From positions 1-64,000 of the forward strand of contig JAHJME010000039.1 of assembly GCA_018821435.1 (NCBI GenBank): DNA of 64,000 nucleotides. The letters run 5' to 3'. The position numbers were made by a program, and so were the translations under genes. The stretch comes from Alphaproteobacteria bacterium (lineage in GTDB: Bacteria > Pseudomonadota > Alphaproteobacteria > Caulobacterales > Caulobacteraceae). The notes beneath the pieces are model-generated. The model saw only the letters and a program-made list of their open reading frames with translations. It was not told where the DNA came from and searched no databases. Shown one piece after another: positions 28,054 through 36,413 of this stretch (its first letter is position 1; each line of letters opens with the position of its first letter).

Positions 28054-28955
28054 TTGGCGGCCTTCAGAAGGCCCCGCGCCTCCATCCACCAGACGAACTC
28101 GTCCAGCCAGTGATCGCTGCTGGAGCCCTGCGGCGGCATGCCGAAGCCGTGGCCGCCCCGCTCGTACATATGCAGCTCGGCCGGACGACCCGCCGCCCGC
28201 CAGGCGTTGAACATCGGCACCGCGGCGTCGGCCAGCAGGCGGTCGTCGGCGGCGGTGGCGATGAACGCCGGCGGCGCGTCCTTGGGCACCGGGCGGCCCA
28301 GCGACCCGTAGATGATCCCGACGAAATCGGGCCGGCCCGAGGCCTCGCCGGTGGCGATGTTCGACGCCGTGATCGCGCCCGCCGAAAAGCCGACGAAGCC
28401 GATCCGCTTGGGGTCGATCTTCCAGTCCGCGGCCCGGCCGCGCACCAGGCGGACCGCCGTGGCGGCGTCCTCCGCGGCCAGCGCCTCGGTCGGGAACGGG
28501 GGCAGCCTGGGAGTCTCCGCCGTGGCCGGCGTCGCCGCCTTCATCCGCTTGCCCAACTCGGCCATGAACAGCGGCAACGCGTCGGGGGTCTGCTCCAGGC
28601 GGTACTTCAGGACAAACGCCGCGATCCCCCGCTCGGCCAGCTTCTGGGCCACCAGCACGCCCTCGCTGTCATAGGACAGCATCATGAAGGCGCCGCCCGG
28701 CGCCACGATCACCGCCGCCCCCGTGGCCTTCGCCGGATCGGGCAGGAACGCGGTGACGCTGGGCTGGCTGACGTTGCGGATGAACCGCAGGCCCTTGCCC
28801 GGCAAGGTGTCCGTGCGCTCGGGATTGGCGCCCGCCGGCAGCGGCGCGGCGTAGAGCGGGATCGGCGGCGCCTCGGCAGCGGTCGCGGCGAACGGCAGTC
28901 CGATCAGGATCGCGGCCAGGGCGACGACGCGCCCGAGGCTGGAGGTCGATGTCAT
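28050..28955 (-). CDS. Exported alpha/beta-hydrolase, acetyl-esterase-like
   Basis: A 301-residue secreted alpha/beta-hydrolase with a signal peptide (LGRVVALAAILIGLPFAATA). The oxyanion loop is VIVAPGGAFMML, the nucleophile motif GFSAGA, the acid in ATAADDRLL and the His in GGHGFGMPP. It resembles carbohydrate acetyl-esterases (xylan/pectin deacetylases), and translational overlap with the GH106 rhamnosidase suggests it removes acetyl groups that would block that enzyme. ATG 28955 is chosen because GGGAG lies 6 bases upstream and it starts the signal peptide; the upstream extension in the open frame lacks both. Confidence 0.85.
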   Translation of the reverse strand: MTSTSSLGRVVALAAILIGLPFAATAAEAPPIPLYAAPLPAGANPERTDTLPGKGLRFIRNVSQPSVTAFLPDPAKATGAAVIVAPGGAFMMLSYDSEGVLVAQKLAERGIAAFVLKYRLEQTPDALPLFMAELGKRMKAATPATAETPRLPPFPTEALAAEDAATAVRLVRGRAADWKIDPKRIGFVGFSAGAITASNIATGEASGRPDFVGIIYGSLGRPVPKDAPPAFIATAADDRLLADAAVPMFNAWRAAGRPAELHMYERGGHGFGMPPQGSSSDHWLDEFVWWMEARGLLKAAK

Positions 28956-29379
28956 TTGGCGCTCCCGGATGGCCAGTTTCTCTAGGCGCGAGACGATGTC
29001 GAGGGCGTGGCGGGGGCCTGCGGTCCGCACGCCAGTCCGCGGGCGCACGGCGCCGAAGCGCGGCGATAGCGTCGCATCCGTTTCCTCGTCGTCGTTTTCT
29101 GTCCGGACGCGACTTCGCGCCGGACCTTGTTGAGCGATCACGATGTCATATGATCGAAACTGAGTACAGCCGGGTTCGCGACCAATTCTCGCGCTCGAAG
29201 CCCGCGGCGTCGAGACGTTGGTGCGCCCGGAAAAACGCCCGCGAGCCGCCGCTCGATGGAGGCACGTGCTTCAGAACGGACTTGACGGCGGCTGAATTTG
29301 ATCGATTTTGATGGCTTCTGCTGCAAGTCGCCATTTCACGGCCTGCGGCAAACAAAAAAGAACGTAGGGGGGATTACCG
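28956..29379. promoter_or_regulatory. Divergent control region between esterase/GH106 and TonB receptor
   Basis: This 424-base gap has no convincing gene. It holds ATCGAAACTGA (29153-29163), identical to the element in the rhaK/rhaD gap. It also holds an AT-rich block with two TTTGAT-type repeats (TTTGATCGATTTTGATGG, 29297-29314). Both are placed to control the rightward receptor and the leftward hydrolases. A GGGGGG tract (29367-29372) is the receptor's ribosome-binding site. Confidence 0.5.
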
Positions 29380-32034
29380 ATGAACCAACGCCACACGCGC
29401 GCCTTGAGCCCGGCTTCACGCCTGCTGGGCGGCGCCGCCCTGGCCGCGCTCGCGATGGCCTGCGCGACTCACGCCCTCGCCGCCGAGGCCGAGACGGTCG
29501 ATGAGGTCGTCGTCACCGGCTCCCTGATCCGCGGCGTCGCGCCGGTGGGGACCAATGTCACCAGCGTCGACGAGACCCAGATCAAGAAGATCGGCGCGGT
29601 CTCGACCAACCAGGTGCTGGCCCAGGTGCCGGTGATCTCCAACGCCTTCAACACCACGGCGGCGACCCCCACGACCATCGGCAATTCGATCTTCCGCCCC
29701 AACATCCGCAACCTCGGCGCGGCCGGGGGCAACACCACCCTGATCCTGATCGACGGCCACAACGTCGTGGGCGCTGGCATCCTGCAGACGACCCCGGACG
29801 CGGGCGTCATCCCGCCCGGCGCGCTGGCGCGGGTCGAGGTGGTGGCCGACGGCGGCTCCTCGATCTATGGCGCGGACGCGGTCGGCGGCATCGTCAACTT
29901 CATCACCAAACGCAAGGCCGACGGCTTCGAGATCTCGACGCACTATGGCGCGGCCAAGGGCGGCTACCACTCCGAGGACCTGAACCTGACGGGCGGGACC
30001 AGCTGGGACACCGGCTCGGCGTTCGTGTCCTTCGTCACGCGCTACAACAGCAATCTGTCGGCGGCCAAGCGCGACTATTTCCGCCAGGACTTCCGGCCCC
30101 AGGGCGGCACGGACTTCCGCGGCCGTGGGTGCGCGCCGGGCACCGTCACCGCCAACGGCACGACCTACGCCCTGCCCGGCCGCGTCGCCGGAACCAGCAA
30201 CCTCTGCGACCTGGCCGTCTACACCGACCTGGTGCCGAAGGAGCAGCAGAACAGCTTCTTCGGCTCGGTCACCCAGTCGATCAGCGACAGCGTCTCGCTG
30301 GACGTCACCGGCTTCTGGACCAAGCGCCTGACCAAGTCGCTGGGCGCGCAGGTGGCCGGCGCGGCCGTGCCGATCACCGTCGCCAACCCGTTCTTCGTCC
30401 GCATCGGCGCGGCCAACGTTCAGACGGTGGACTTCAACTATTCGTCGGTCCTGGGTCCATACGCCGAGAGCCGCGCCGAGTTAAAGGAGTACGGCGTCAC
30501 CCCGGTGCTCACCTTCAAGTTCGGCGGCGATTGGCAGGCCAAGGCCATGTACAATTACGGCTGGAGCGATACTCGGATCTTCGCGCCGGGCGTGAACACC
30601 GCCGCCCAGGCCGCCGCCGCCGCAGGAACCACCACCGCCACGGCGCTTAACCCCTACGACCTGACCCAGACCAATCCCTCGGTCATCTCGGCGATCACCA
30701 ACTTCGGCAACACCGCCCGTTCCAAGCAGACCCTGAACGACTTGCGCGTCATCGGCGACGGCCCGCTCTGGACGCTGCCGGGGGGCGAGGTGCGCATCGC
30801 GGTCGGGGCGGAATACCAGCGCCAGGGCGCCGATGCCCTGTCTGTCAACGGCCCGGTCGGCGTGCTGACCGGCGCCATCGCGCTCAAGACCCACCGCAAC
30901 ATCAAGTCGCTGTTCGGCGAGGTGCTGGTCCCGGTGGTCGGCGACGGCAACGAACTGCCGCTGGTGAAGGAACTGACCCTGACCGGCTCTGTCCGCTACG
31001 ACGACTACAGCGACTTCGGCTCGACCACGAACCCCAAGATCGGCTTCACCCTGGTCCCCGTCGAAGGCCTGAAGATCCGCGGGAACTACGGCACCTCATT
31101 CAACGCCCCCAGCCTGGCCGACAAGACCGGCGCGGTGGACTCCCGCGCCCAGATCCTGGCGGTCAGCCCGTTCCGCGCGCCCAACTCGGCGCCGACGGAC
31201 CTGTTCCGGCCGACCATCGTGCTGGCCGGCGGCAACCCGGACCTTAAGCCGCAGACCGCCGACACCTGGTCGATCGGCGCGGACTTCACCCCGTCGCAGA
31301 TCCCCGGCTTCCAGGCCGGCCTGACGTTCTGGAGCGTGAAGCTGAAGAACACGATCACCGTCGTGCCCTCGGGCGGCGTCGGCTCGCTGTTCACCGTCCC
31401 GGCGTTCAGCAGCTTTGCCACGATCAACCCGTCGCTGGCCTTCGCCCAGGCCCAGACCGCCGGCATGTTCATCGATGGGGCGCCCAGCATCGCGGCGCTC
31501 TATGTCGGGACCAGCCCCTATGTGCTGCTGGACCTGCGGCGCAAGAACATCGGCAACCTCAAGGCGTCCGGCCTGGACTTCTCGGCCAGCTACACCCGCA
31601 CGCTGGACTGGGGCGCGGCGTTCGCCGCGGTGACCGGGACCTATGCCCTGGACCGCAAGGCCTCGCCGTTCGCCGGCGCGCCCTACATCGACGTGCTGGG
31701 CGCCGACACCAGCAAGTTTCGGGCGAGCGTGAGCGCCGGCGCGACGGTGGGCCAGTTCACTGGCTCGGCCACGCTGAACTACTCCGCCGGCTACGACGTC
31801 ACCGCCGCGCTGCCCCAGACCCACACCGGCGCCTTCACCCCGGTGAACCTGGCCCTCGTCTACAACTTCGAGGACGACAACGCGGTGCTGAAGGACCTGA
31901 GCATCTCGCTGAACATCGACAATGTGTTCAACGAGGATCCGCCCTTCCTGAACGTTGCGCCCGGCGCCCTGCGCCAGGTGAACGGCTCGACCGTCGGCCG
32001 CTTCGCCAACATCGGCGTCCGCAAGCGCTTCTGA
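29380..32034 (+). CDS. TonB-dependent outer-membrane receptor, probable rhamnoside importer
   Basis: An 884-residue TonB-dependent receptor with a signal peptide (LLGGAALAALAMACATHALAAEA). The TonB box/plug start is VDEVVVTGSLIRGVAPVGTN, the plug continues through FRPNIRNLGAAGGNTTLILIDG and RVEVVADGGSSIYGADAVGGIVNF, and the 22-strand barrel ends in the required aromatic residue (GRFANIGVRKRF). There is no N-terminal STN signalling domain, so it is not a FecA-type transducer. The neighbouring rhamnosidase and esterase and the shared upstream motif suggest uptake of rhamnose-containing oligosaccharides or flavonoid glycosides. Confidence 0.9.
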   Translation: MNQRHTRALSPASRLLGGAALAALAMACATHALAAEAETVDEVVVTGSLIRGVAPVGTNVTSVDETQIKKIGAVSTNQVLAQVPVISNAFNTTAATPTTIGNSIFRPNIRNLGAAGGNTTLILIDGHNVVGAGILQTTPDAGVIPPGALARVEVVADGGSSIYGADAVGGIVNFITKRKADGFEISTHYGAAKGGYHSEDLNLTGGTSWDTGSAFVSFVTRYNSNLSAAKRDYFRQDFRPQGGTDFRGRGCAPGTVTANGTTYALPGRVAGTSNLCDLAVYTDLVPKEQQNSFFGSVTQSISDSVSLDVTGFWTKRLTKSLGAQVAGAAVPITVANPFFVRIGAANVQTVDFNYSSVLGPYAESRAELKEYGVTPVLTFKFGGDWQAKAMYNYGWSDTRIFAPGVNTAAQAAAAAGTTTATALNPYDLTQTNPSVISAITNFGNTARSKQTLNDLRVIGDGPLWTLPGGEVRIAVGAEYQRQGADALSVNGPVGVLTGAIALKTHRNIKSLFGEVLVPVVGDGNELPLVKELTLTGSVRYDDYSDFGSTTNPKIGFTLVPVEGLKIRGNYGTSFNAPSLADKTGAVDSRAQILAVSPFRAPNSAPTDLFRPTIVLAGGNPDLKPQTADTWSIGADFTPSQIPGFQAGLTFWSVKLKNTITVVPSGGVGSLFTVPAFSSFATINPSLAFAQAQTAGMFIDGAPSIAALYVGTSPYVLLDLRRKNIGNLKASGLDFSASYTRTLDWGAAFAAVTGTYALDRKASPFAGAPYIDVLGADTSKFRASVSAGATVGQFTGSATLNYSAGYDVTAALPQTHTGAFTPVNLALVYNFEDDNAVLKDLSISLNIDNVFNEDPPFLNVAPGALRQVNGSTVGRFANIGVRKRF

Positions 32035-32041
32035 CCCCTCC

Positions 32042-32068
32042 GCCGCCGTCGCGCCCCCGCGCGGCGGC
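32042..32068. terminator. Strong hairpin between convergent genes, likely bidirectional terminator
   Basis: A stem of 7 plus 4 base pairs (32042-32048 with 32062-32068; 32050-32053 with 32058-32061) has a single bulged T at 32049 and a CCCC loop. It sits 8 bases after the TonB-receptor stop and 18 bases before the stop of the convergent PLP-enzyme gene. No clear T tract follows, as is common in high-GC genomes. Confidence 0.65.
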
Positions 32069-32085
32069 ATCGGCTTGTTGGCCGG

Positions 32086-33300
32086 CTAGCGGGTCAGCAC
32101 GGCGATCAGCCGCTCGACGTCGTCCATCCGGTTATAGACCGAGGGCGAAATGCGGATCCGGTGGTCGTAGGTCGAGATGCGGATCCCCTCCGCCTTCAGC
32201 CGCGCGGCGAAGCGCGCCTCCGCGTCCTTGACCGCGAAGGCCACGATCGGACTGCGGGAGCCGCGCGGGGTCAAAGGCTCGAAGCCGCGACCGCGCAGGC
32301 CCTCCTGCAGACGGTCGACCAGCGGCTGGCGGTGACCTGCTATGGCGTCGACGCCTGAGGCCAGGATGTAGTCCAGCGAAGCCGACACCACCGCCAGCGC
32401 GCCCCAGGCCGGGGTGCTGACCTCGAACAGACCCGCCGCGCCGGTGGCCAGCTCATAGCCGCCCAGCAGCGGGCCCGGCGGTTCGAACGGCAGGGCGTGG
32501 CTCTCCTGACGCCGCACCTGGCGCCAGCCCACCTCGACCCGCTTCAGACGATCCAGGCGGTCGGGGCGGACGTAAAGAAACGCCGTGCCGAAATCGCCCA
32601 TCAGCCATTTGTAGGTTCCACACGCGGCGAAATCGACGCCGCTCGCCTTCACGTCGATCGGCACGGCGCCCGCCGCCTGGACGATGTCGGCATAGACCAG
32701 CGCGCCCTTGGCGTGGGCCATGGCGCACAGCTCGGTCAGGTCGTGCTGGAAGCCGGTCACGCTGGAGACCAAAGACACGGCGACCAGGCGGGTCTGCGGC
32801 GTGATCAGCCGGGCGATGTCCGCCAGGTCGACACGGCCATCCTTCTGCGGCGCCACCCCCACCGGCGCACCGCGCTTAGCCTGCTCGCCATAGAGCACCA
32901 GCGAGGCGTCGTAGTGCAGGACGTCCGTGACCACGCCCGCGCCAGGTCCGACGCCCAGGGCAGCGTTGATCAGGTTCTCGCCCTCCAGGGTGCTGGAGAC
33001 GACGGCGATGTCGGCGGGCGCGGCGTTGATCAGGCGCGCGAACCGCTCGACCGCCCCACGGCGTGGGTTCTGTCGCGGACTGACGGCCTGGGGTTCTGCC
33101 AGCCTTGCCGCGACATAGGCCGACCCTGCCGCCGCCGCGAACCGGCCCAGCGGATGGGTGAAGGCGGCGTCGAGATAGACGCCCTCGAACGGGAAGCTGA
33201 CGCGGTCCGGCAAGGTCCCGGGCTGCGCGCCGGCGGCGTCCGCCACCGCTGGCAACAGCGCCGCACCGCCGCCGATCAATCCCCGGCGCGAGACCCGCAT
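32086..33300 (-). CDS. Tat-exported class-V aminotransferase-fold PLP enzyme
   Basis: A 404-residue fold-type I PLP protein of the class-V/isopenicillin-N-epimerase group. The N-terminus has a twin-arginine signal (SRRGLIGGGAALLPAVADAAGA), so the folded, cofactor-loaded enzyme is probably delivered to the periplasm. Seen: HYDASLVLY, SLVSSVTGFQHDL, VYADIVQAAGAVPIDV (Asp for the PLP nitrogen) and the Schiff-base lysine K231 in GTYKWLMGDFG. Exported class-V enzymes are rare; the described example is PvdN, which modifies pyoverdine in the pseudomonad periplasm. The start has a good AGGGAGG. It is last in the leftward island, 11 bases after the S15 hydrolase. Confidence 0.85.
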   Translation of the reverse strand: MRVSRRGLIGGGAALLPAVADAAGAQPGTLPDRVSFPFEGVYLDAAFTHPLGRFAAAAGSAYVAARLAEPQAVSPRQNPRRGAVERFARLINAAPADIAVVSSTLEGENLINAALGVGPGAGVVTDVLHYDASLVLYGEQAKRGAPVGVAPQKDGRVDLADIARLITPQTRLVAVSLVSSVTGFQHDLTELCAMAHAKGALVYADIVQAAGAVPIDVKASGVDFAACGTYKWLMGDFGTAFLYVRPDRLDRLKRVEVGWRQVRRQESHALPFEPPGPLLGGYELATGAAGLFEVSTPAWGALAVVSASLDYILASGVDAIAGHRQPLVDRLQEGLRGRGFEPLTPRGSRSPIVAFAVKDAEARFAARLKAEGIRISTYDHRIRISPSVYNRMDDVERLIAVLTR

Positions 33301-33311
33301 CCGCCGCCTCC

Positions 33312-35207
33312 CTAGTCGTTGACGATCGGCAGCCGCACGGCGCTGGCCCGCACCGGGTCGTGGAACACGCTCTGCGTCGCCTTGCGATAGTCCTGGGGCC
33401 GCGCATTGAAGATGTTCGGCACGAAGGTCTGTGGATTGCGATCGTAGACCGGGAACCAGCTAGACTGAACCTGGACCATGATCCGGTGGCCCTTGGCGAA
33501 CACATGGTCGGCCATGGGCAGGGCGAAATGGTAGGCCTCGGCCTTGCCGGGGGTCAGCGGCGCGGGCCGGTCCAGCGCCTTCAGGTAGCGGCCGCGGAAG
33601 ATGTCCATGCCCACCGGCAGCTGGTAGCCGCCGAGGTCGGGGTCCTCCATCTCGTCGGGATAGACGTCGATCAGCTTCACCACGAAGTCGCTGTCCGTGC
33701 CGGTGGTCGCGGCGAACAGCTCGACCTGCGGCTGGCCGAAGATGTGGACGGCCTTGTCCAGCGGCGGCGTCACATAGGTCAACACATCGGTCCGCTGGCC
33801 GGCGAACCGCTGGTCGGCGATCAGCGAGGTCTTCCAGGAGTCCGACCGGCCGCCGAAGAAGAACGGGCGGGCGATGACGCCGACAGGCTTGGCGGGGTCG
33901 GAGATGTAGTCGTCTTTGGGCTCGGCCGCCGTCGGCCGCTCGAACGACAGCCGGCCTTCGCCGCGCAGGTACAGGGCCGTCCCGGCCTGGGCGATCTCTT
34001 CGGAGCGCCGCCACCCGCCGCCGCCGGTCGCGAAGCTGATCACCGGCGGCAGGTCCGGGCCGTTGCCGCCGTCCTTCAGGTGCGCGTCCAGGAAGGGCTT
34101 GATGATGTCGCGGCGCGCCTTGGCGGCCGTGTCTTCGCCGAACCGGATCGGGCCCAGGCTGGAGCCGTCGCCATTGACCCCCATGTGGGCCCACGGCCCC
34201 ATCAGCAGCGAGACCCTCCGGTCCTTGTCCAGCGGATGCAGGGCGCGGAACACCGCAGGCGCGCCGTAGAGGTCCTGCTCGTCGTAGAGGCCGCCCACCA
34301 GCAGCATCGGCGTGACGATCGGCCGGGCGGCCATCAACTTGTCCAGCGCCTGGCCCTGCCACCACCCGTCGTAGGCGGCGTGGTCGATGAACCGCTGGGC
34401 GGCCGGGAACACGTCCAGGCCGTAGCGGCGCATGTAGTCGCCGGCCGACCCCGTCTCCAGCATCCGCGCGTAGAGGTCGACGGCGCCGGTGGCGGTCGAG
34501 GGACCACGCTGCTTGGTGGCCATGATGATCGGCAGGACGTTCAGCGTGATCTGCCGGAACGCGCCGTTGTGATACCAGTCGTCGCCCATCCAGACGTCGA
34601 CCATCGGGTTGATCGGCACGGCGGCCTTCAGCGCCGGATGGCCGCTCAGCGTCGCCATCAGGCTGGTGAACCCGGCGTAGGACCCGCCGATGACCCCCAC
34701 CCTCCCGTTGGTCTCGGGGATGTTGTGCGTCAGCCACTCCAGCGTGTCGTAGGTGTCGGTCGCATGGTCGAGGCAGGTGGGGTTCAGCGGCCCCGACAGC
34801 GGCCGGTTGGTGACGTAGGTCCCCTCGGACCGGCCTCGCCCCCGAACGTCCTGCCAGACGCGGATGTAGCCATCCTCGACGTAGGGCGCATCGGACGCTG
34901 GCACCAGTTGGTCCAGCCGCTGGCTGGAGGTTCGGCCCAGGTTACCGTCGGCGCCGTAGGGCGTGCGTTCCAGCAGGATCGGCGCGCGCGCGACGCCCTT
35001 CCTCATGACGATCAGCGTGTACAGCTTCACCCCGTCGCGCATGGGGATCATCGCTTCGCGACGCACATAGTCCGCCTCGGCCGTGCTGGCACGATAGGCT
35101 GGGTTGATGTCGGATGGCAGGGTGTCGACGGGCGGCGCTGCGGCCGCACTCATCACCGTGGTCAGCGCGAGCAGCGCGCCGGCCACCCAGACTCCGACCG
35201 GCGCCAT
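33312..35207 (-). CDS. Exported S15-family hydrolase (CocE/NonD, X-Pro dipeptidyl-peptidase type)
   Basis: A 631-residue alpha/beta-hydrolase of peptidase family S15 with a signal peptide (VGVWVAGALLALTTVMSAAAA). Seen: the N-terminal strand REAMIPMRDGVKLYTLI, RTPYGADG, YIRVWQDVRGRGRSEG, the nucleophile near S176 in GGSYAG, the Asp in LLVGGLYDEQD and the His in GPWAHMG, then a C-terminal jelly-roll domain (VKLIDVYPDE). Relatives include X-Pro dipeptidyl peptidase, cocaine esterase, alpha-amino-acid ester hydrolase and glutaryl-7-ACA acylase, so the bond cleaved may be peptide, ester or amide. ATG 35207 overlaps the MFS stop by one base; the longer open frame is antisense. Confidence 0.9.
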   Translation of the reverse strand: MAPVGVWVAGALLALTTVMSAAAAPPVDTLPSDINPAYRASTAEADYVRREAMIPMRDGVKLYTLIVMRKGVARAPILLERTPYGADGNLGRTSSQRLDQLVPASDAPYVEDGYIRVWQDVRGRGRSEGTYVTNRPLSGPLNPTCLDHATDTYDTLEWLTHNIPETNGRVGVIGGSYAGFTSLMATLSGHPALKAAVPINPMVDVWMGDDWYHNGAFRQITLNVLPIIMATKQRGPSTATGAVDLYARMLETGSAGDYMRRYGLDVFPAAQRFIDHAAYDGWWQGQALDKLMAARPIVTPMLLVGGLYDEQDLYGAPAVFRALHPLDKDRRVSLLMGPWAHMGVNGDGSSLGPIRFGEDTAAKARRDIIKPFLDAHLKDGGNGPDLPPVISFATGGGGWRRSEEIAQAGTALYLRGEGRLSFERPTAAEPKDDYISDPAKPVGVIARPFFFGGRSDSWKTSLIADQRFAGQRTDVLTYVTPPLDKAVHIFGQPQVELFAATTGTDSDFVVKLIDVYPDEMEDPDLGGYQLPVGMDIFRGRYLKALDRPAPLTPGKAEAYHFALPMADHVFAKGHRIMVQVQSSWFPVYDRNPQTFVPNIFNARPQDYRKATQSVFHDPVRASAVRLPIVND

Positions 35208-36397
35208 CAGAGCTCGACCGGCTTGGGCCGCAGCACCACGGCCAACGCCGCGACGCCGGCCAGCAGCGCGCACGGCGTCGCCGCCAGGAGCACGCCCGCC
35301 GGGGCGATGCCCAGCGCCAGAAGCTTGCCCGCCGCAAGCGGCCCGGCGATGCCGCCCAATCGTCCGAACGACACCGCCGCCCCCACGCCCGTGGCCCGGA
35401 TCAACGTCGGGTAATAAGCCGGAGCCAGGGTGTAGAGCACGAGTTGCCCGCCGATCGCGAAGAAGCCGACCACGACCCCCGCAGCCACGACGGGCCAGAA
35501 GCCTTGCACGACGCCCAGCCCGAACAGCGAGGCGGCGATGGCGAGGTAGGTGACGGTGAGCACGGTCTTCAGCCGTCCCCGGTCGGCGACCATGGCCAGG
35601 ACCACGCAGCCCGCCGCGGCGCCCATGTTCTCGAACGCCGAGATCATGCCGGCCTGTTGCAGCGTGAAGCCCTTGGCGACCATCAGCGTCGGCAGCCAGT
35701 TGTTGAGCAGATAGACCACCACCTGGGTGAAGCTGTAGCTGGCCCACAGCAGCAAGGTGACCGGCGCGCGGCCTTCGCCGAACAGGGCGACGGAGATTGG
35801 CGGGCGCCGGACGACGACGTCGGCGTCCACCACCGCGGCCTTCGCCGCCCGGAACGCGGCCGATTCCGGCAAGGCGAACATCAGGACCGGCAGCAGCAAC
35901 AGCGGCAGCACGCCGCCGATGTAGAAGATCACTTTCCAGTCCAGCACCCCGGCCTGGCTGGCGACGAACAGGCCCAGCAAGGTGCCGCCGATCGGTTGGC
36001 CGCAGAACATCAGCCCGACGCCCGTCGCTCGCTTCTCAGGCCGCGAGGCCTCGGCGGCCAGCGCGATGAGGTTGGGGAACGCCGCGCCGAGCCCTAGGCC
36101 GCACAGCAGCCGCACCAGGACGAACTGCGTCAGGTCCGTGGCCTGCGCGGTGAGCAGCGAGAACACCGCAAGCACGAAGAAGGCGAAGATCAGCACGCGC
36201 TTGCGCCCGACACGGTCGCCGACGCGGCCGCCGAAGGCCGCGCCGATCATCAGGCCGACGATGGTCGCGGTCAGGATGTAGGAAATCTGGCTCGGGCCAA
36301 AGCCGAAGGCCTTGGCCACGGACGGCGCGGCCAACCCCATCGAGACGATATCCGCGCCCTCGAGCAACGCGGCCAGGAAGCACAGGAAGATCGTCAC
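35207..36397 (-). CDS. MFS transporter, AAHS (aromatic acid:H+ symporter)-like
   Basis: A 396-residue, 12-helix major facilitator. It shows the AAHS markers LCFLAALLEGADIVSMGLAAP in the first helix (acidic residue in the pore), GDRVGRKRVLIFAFF at loop 2-3, and RLLCGLGLGAAFPNLIAL. AAHS proteins import benzoate-type acids, but distant members carry other organic acids. Start codon GTG 36397 lacks a good ribosome site, and the family usually has ~15 more N-terminal residues, so translation may be coupled to the receptor stop 16 bases upstream. Its place between a TonB receptor and two exported hydrolases suggests it carries the product of periplasmic processing. Confidence 0.82.
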   Translation of the reverse strand: MTIFLCFLAALLEGADIVSMGLAAPSVAKAFGFGPSQISYILTATIVGLMIGAAFGGRVGDRVGRKRVLIFAFFVLAVFSLLTAQATDLTQFVLVRLLCGLGLGAAFPNLIALAAEASRPEKRATGVGLMFCGQPIGGTLLGLFVASQAGVLDWKVIFYIGGVLPLLLLPVLMFALPESAAFRAAKAAVVDADVVVRRPPISVALFGEGRAPVTLLLWASYSFTQVVVYLLNNWLPTLMVAKGFTLQQAGMISAFENMGAAAGCVVLAMVADRGRLKTVLTVTYLAIAASLFGLGVVQGFWPVVAAGVVVGFFAIGGQLVLYTLAPAYYPTLIRATGVGAAVSFGRLGGIAGPLAAGKLLALGIAPAGVLLAATPCALLAGVAALAVVLRPKPVEL

Positions 36398-36413
36398 GAT
36401 GGGGAGCCGAACG

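Noticed and set aside
25765..28113. Open frame of 782 codons on the + strand opposite GH106
   Set aside because: It is antisense to the rhamnosidase, has no recognisable motif and a skewed composition.
32086..35207. A beta-lactam metabolism theme (S15 family includes cephalosporin acylases; class-V includes isopenicillin N epimerase)
   Set aside because: Family membership alone is too broad. There is no synthase, acyl-CoA ligase or other beta-lactam gene nearby, and the signal peptides point to general periplasmic processing.
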